The notes below the pieces were generated by a model that saw nothing but the letters and a program-made list of their open reading frames with translations, was not told the DNA's origin and searched no databases. DNA of 46,065 bases. Source: Acidithiobacillales bacterium SM1_46 (GTDB taxonomy: Bacteria; Pseudomonadota; Gammaproteobacteria; Acidiferrobacterales; Sulfurifustaceae). Both the position numbers and the translations under genes were made by a program. The stretch spans positions 1-46,065 of the forward strand of contig LJVB01000006.1 in assembly GCA_001304215.1 (NCBI GenBank). The letters are read 5' to 3'. This document shows positions 42,128-46,065 of the stretch, one piece after another. Numbering within the stretch: position 1 is the first letter of the stretch; the number at the start of each line of letters is the position of its first letter.

Positions 42128-42825
42128 CGACCGAGCTGCACTGCGGCGAGCAATGCCACGGCGGCCGCCTCAATGCGCAGTATGGCGGGCCCGAGCGAAA
42201 CGCGCCTCGTCCCGGCCGCTTCGAATGCAAGCAACTCCCGTTCGGTAAAGCCGCCCTCCGGGCCGATCAATGCCGTCACCGGGGTTACCGAATCAGGCAA
42301 CACCGAGCGCAGCGGCGCGCCATCGGGATGAGCCAGCAAAACGGTACCGCGCGGGTTGAGACCCTGCGGCGCCACTTCAGAATGAAGGCGCGGCAGGAAA
42401 AGACGGCGACTCTGCTTGCAGGCACCGAGACAAACGCGGCCCCAACGTTCGGCGCTATGCTCGCCAGCCGTTACCACGCTGCGCTCGCAGCGTAGCGGTG
42501 TGAAATCCGTCATGCCGAGCTGTGTCGCGATGTCGAGCAGCACGCTCTGGCGATCTCCCTTGGGCAGCGCGCAGGCCAGATGCAGCTGGCGAGTGGGTGT
42601 TGGTTCGGTGCGGAGCTCCTCGATCCTCAGTTCAACGGAGCGAGCGCGCTTGTCGGCGGAGAGAAGCGCGGTTCGCGCCAGCGTGCCATACCCATCAAAC
42701 AGCCAAAGCGTGTCACCGCTGCGCACTCGGCGCGCACCCGCAATGTGCTGTGCTTCCTCGCCGGTCAGCACGATGGTCTCCCCGACAGCGGGCAAGGCGG
42801 CGGCGAAGAATAGCGGTTCATTCAT
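42124..42825 (-). CDS. rsmE: 16S rRNA (uracil-1498-N3)-methyltransferase
   Basis: RsmE methylates U1498 of 16S rRNA. The 233-aa product has an N-terminal PUA-like domain (about 1-70, TGEEAQHIAGARRVRSGDTLWLFDG) and a SPOUT methyltransferase domain with the trefoil-knot motifs GPEGGFTERE (about 190-199) and LGPAILRIEAAA (about 213-224, family LGxRILRxETA). ACKQSRRLFLPRL is a further RsmE mark. It overlaps the rsmJ stop by 4 nt (ATGA), so the two rRNA methyltransferases are translationally coupled. It is convergent with the ATP-grasp gene. Confidence 0.95.
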   Translation of the reverse strand: MNEPLFFAAALPAVGETIVLTGEEAQHIAGARRVRSGDTLWLFDGYGTLARTALLSADKRARSVELRIEELRTEPTPTRQLHLACALPKGDRQSVLLDIATQLGMTDFTPLRCERSVVTAGEHSAERWGRVCLGACKQSRRLFLPRLHSEVAPQGLNPRGTVLLAHPDGAPLRSVLPDSVTPVTALIGPEGGFTERELLAFEAAGTRRVSLGPAILRIEAAAVALLAAVQLGR

Positions 42826-43622
42826 GTTGAGGGAGCCAGATACACGTCGTAGCGCACCAGTTTGCCAGTAATGCTGTGGTTCGGGGACGGCGCAAGCGGT
42901 GGCGCATCATCGGCGCGCTTCACAACGACACGCTCGCGCGCAACGGCCCGCGCGATCCCGAGTAGCTCGACAGCGTCCCGATCCTCGCCGACCAGATCGC
43001 GCAGCACGCGCATTTCCTTGCGCACCGCCGCCGAACGCTTGCGTCTGGCCGGAAACATCGGGTCGAGAAAGATTGCATCCGGGCGCGCCAGCGCGGGGAG
43101 CAGGGCGCGGGCATCACCAGCGCGCAGCGCGAGGCGCGAGCCGAGCGTGATTCCACGCTCCGACTCAAACCGATGCAAGCCATCGCGCGCCAGCGCCGCC
43201 ACTACCGGCGAGCGCTCAATGGCCGTGACCTGAAAACCCATCAGTGCCAGCCGCAGCGCATCCTGCGCAAGGCCAGTGGTGGCATCCACAATCGTGCGCA
43301 CTTTCTTACCGAAGGCACGCGCCAGTGGCTGGCGGCGCGAGAGACTCGGACCATGCGGACGCAGATCGAACCTGGAGAAATCGACCCAAATCGGACCCAG
43401 TCGGGGATCACGCAGATCACGCAACTCGATGTGATCGGTGGTCTGGAGCAGCAACAGGTCGGTATCAGCCGTGGGTGTCGGCAGAAAGGGAAGTGAGAGT
43501 TCGTCCGCCAGTGCCTGTGCTGCCTTCTGCTGGTCCGGGTCTTCCGACGATGCCGCCACTGCCGTCCGCAAGAGTGCAGTCGTACGAGAGGAGGCAAGCG
43601 GCGCCCGAGCGCGTCCGGTCAT
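42822..43622 (-). CDS. rsmJ: 16S rRNA (guanine-1516-N2)-methyltransferase
   Basis: RsmJ (YhiQ) methylates G1516 of 16S rRNA. The 266-aa enzyme shows DATTGLAQDALRLALMG (AdoMet motif I, about residues 115-131), VTAIERSPVVAALARDGL, FLDPMFPARRKRSAAVRKEMR (DPM-P catalytic region, about 186-206) and a C-terminal VVVKRADDAPPL ... KLVRYDVYL. Family length is about 250 aa; the N-terminal 25 residues before SSEDPDQQKAAQ may include an over-long start, as no strong ribosome binding site is seen at 43622. It precedes rsmE in an overlapping pair; typA lies 84 nt upstream. Confidence 0.94.
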   Translation of the reverse strand: MTGRARAPLASSRTTALLRTAVAASSEDPDQQKAAQALADELSLPFLPTPTADTDLLLLQTTDHIELRDLRDPRLGPIWVDFSRFDLRPHGPSLSRRQPLARAFGKKVRTIVDATTGLAQDALRLALMGFQVTAIERSPVVAALARDGLHRFESERGITLGSRLALRAGDARALLPALARPDAIFLDPMFPARRKRSAAVRKEMRVLRDLVGEDRDAVELLGIARAVARERVVVKRADDAPPLAPSPNHSITGKLVRYDVYLAPST

Positions 43623-43706
43623 GAAGCAAGAATATCACCGCCGCGCCAGGCGGCGTCGGCCTGCCGGCGGCGCAAACCGCCCGGCCGTGTTTCGGTCTTG
43701 GGTGGT

Positions 43707-45527
<1,821 letters not shown>

Positions 45528-45563
45528 AACGGATGGACCGAAGGGGCGGGCAAAAGGCCGCGC

Positions 45564-45569
45564 ATTATA
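45564..45569 (-). promoter_or_regulatory. -10 box for typA
   Basis: On the minus strand a perfect TATAAT (in CTGTGTATAATGCG) lies 37 nt before the typA ATG, giving a leader of about 30 nt. No good -35 is visible. It rules out translation from the longer track start at 45572. Confidence 0.6.
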
Positions 45570-45655
45570 CACAGGTATTGGGGAAAAGCGCGCTCATTAA
45601 AAAGGCGCTCTGCCCGGAGTTAGCCAGAAATGGCCGGAATTGGACTGATTGATTG

Positions 45656-46065
45656 CTAGTGACGGGTCGGTGACGCGTCGGTCATGAGACTGGCCGCAAA
45701 CAGCTGCTCGGCGTCCACCCGGTCGAATTCATAGTGCGAGCCGCAGAACTCGCAGTCGACCTCGATCTTCCCACGTTCTGCGAGAATCGACGAGATCTCG
45801 TCGCGCCCCAGCATGCGCAGTACCGACTCCACACGTACCCGCGAACAGGAGCAGCGGAAACTGACCGGGTGACCGGAAAACAGCCGGATGTCCTCTTCAT
45901 GGTAGAGGCGGCGCAGGATCTGTGGCACCGGCAGCGTCAGCAGTTCCTCGCGCGTGATCGTCGAACCAAGATGAACCGCGCGGTCCCAGGCATCGACGTC
46001 CACCATTTGCTCTTCGGGCAGTCGCTGCAGCAACATGCCGGCCGCCTGATCAGTGTCGGCAGCGA
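45656..46065 (-). CDS. hslO: 33-kDa chaperonin Hsp33, 3' part
   Basis: Redox-activated holdase chaperone; oxidation releases zinc and exposes the substrate site. Only the C-terminal 136 residues are in the window; the reading frame stays open to the edge, so the start lies beyond base 46065 (the track's Met at 46036 is internal: AADTDQAAGMLLQRLPEE). The four redox cysteines are present: FRCSCSR (C-x-C) and DCEFCGSHYEF (C-x2-C), the Hsp33 zinc switch, followed by a short tail. It reads away from the edge towards typA, with a 128-nt gap between them. Confidence 0.93.
   Translation of the reverse strand, partial: AADTDQAAGMLLQRLPEEQMVDVDAWDRAVHLGSTITREELLTLPVPQILRRLYHEEDIRLFSGHPVSFRCSCSRVRVESVLRMLGRDEISSILAERGKIEVDCEFCGSHYEFDRVDAEQLFAASLMTDASPTRH

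Overview
The window is a GC-rich, gene-dense chromosomal stretch with about 50 protein genes, no rRNA, tRNA, CRISPR array, insertion sequence or prophage that I can see. The gene set (GreB, AcpH, GcvR-like ACT protein, RlmJ, RsmE/RsmJ, YajD-type HNH protein, FNR with an Fe-S cysteine set, Mg-type HemB) points to a gammaproteobacterium. A two-cysteine DsrC protein, several c-type cytochromes, a K+-independent proton-pumping pyrophosphatase and a PPi-dependent phosphofructokinase suggest a respiratory, perhaps sulfur-oxidising or autotrophic, lifestyle. That is an inference; no sulfur-oxidation or carbon-fixation operon is inside the window.

Layout. 1-9.7 kb: greB; a large membrane Ser/Thr kinase joined to a seven-blade WD40 propeller; a YqiA-like hydrolase and a lipoprotein polysaccharide deacetylase; an Old Yellow Enzyme; an OmpA-domain protein; a clsB - 2-hydroxyacid dehydrogenase pair; a CBS protein; and a GcvR-like ACT protein. 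9.7-18 kb: a serine-beta-lactamase-fold protein with altered catalytic motifs, acpH, a Tat-exported dienelactone hydrolase, a small cytochrome c, an inositol-phosphatase-family enzyme, the lemA-TPM-TPM operon, and a degenerate GGDEF protein that keeps its c-di-GMP inhibitory-site motif. 18-23.1 kb: an ABC-2 exporter operon ending in chaB, a DsbA-like lipoprotein, an asparagine-synthase-family amidotransferase close to the NAGGN type, and a YajD-like HNH protein.

23.1-29.3 kb is the most distinctive part, a redox/anaerobic island. It holds DsrC, a membrane-anchored cytochrome, a TatD-associated-type radical SAM protein, a DUF302 protein, a diheme cytochrome fused to DUF302, HemN and FNR itself. 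Two FNR-box matches lie here, one with textbook class II promoter geometry. Between hemN and fnr is the decayed C-terminal piece of an EAL-domain protein. 29.3-32.5 kb: bioB behind a BirA-like operator, a Sel1-repeat protein, a DUF599 membrane protein and a YfcE-type phosphoesterase. 32.5-36.6 kb: the pyrophosphate operon pfp - orf76 - hppA, closed by a strong terminator. 36.9-42.1 kb: an adenylate kinase with an 89-residue Lys/Ala-rich histone-H1-like tail, hemB, a small membrane protein, rlmJ, a PilZ protein and an ATP-grasp enzyme. 42.1-46.1 kb: rsmE and rsmJ, typA and the 3' part of hslO, cut by the window edge.

Working together: HemN and HemB supply haem for the cytochromes, and FNR plus its boxes tie hemN, the DUF302-cytochrome operon and the radical SAM gene to oxygen status. 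Pfp and HppA form a PPi-based energy-saving pair. c-di-GMP is represented by a PilZ protein, a GGDEF pseudo-enzyme and an EAL remnant, but no intact synthase or hydrolase is present. Starts were set by ribosome binding sites and family alignment from memory; family calls were made by eye without database searches.
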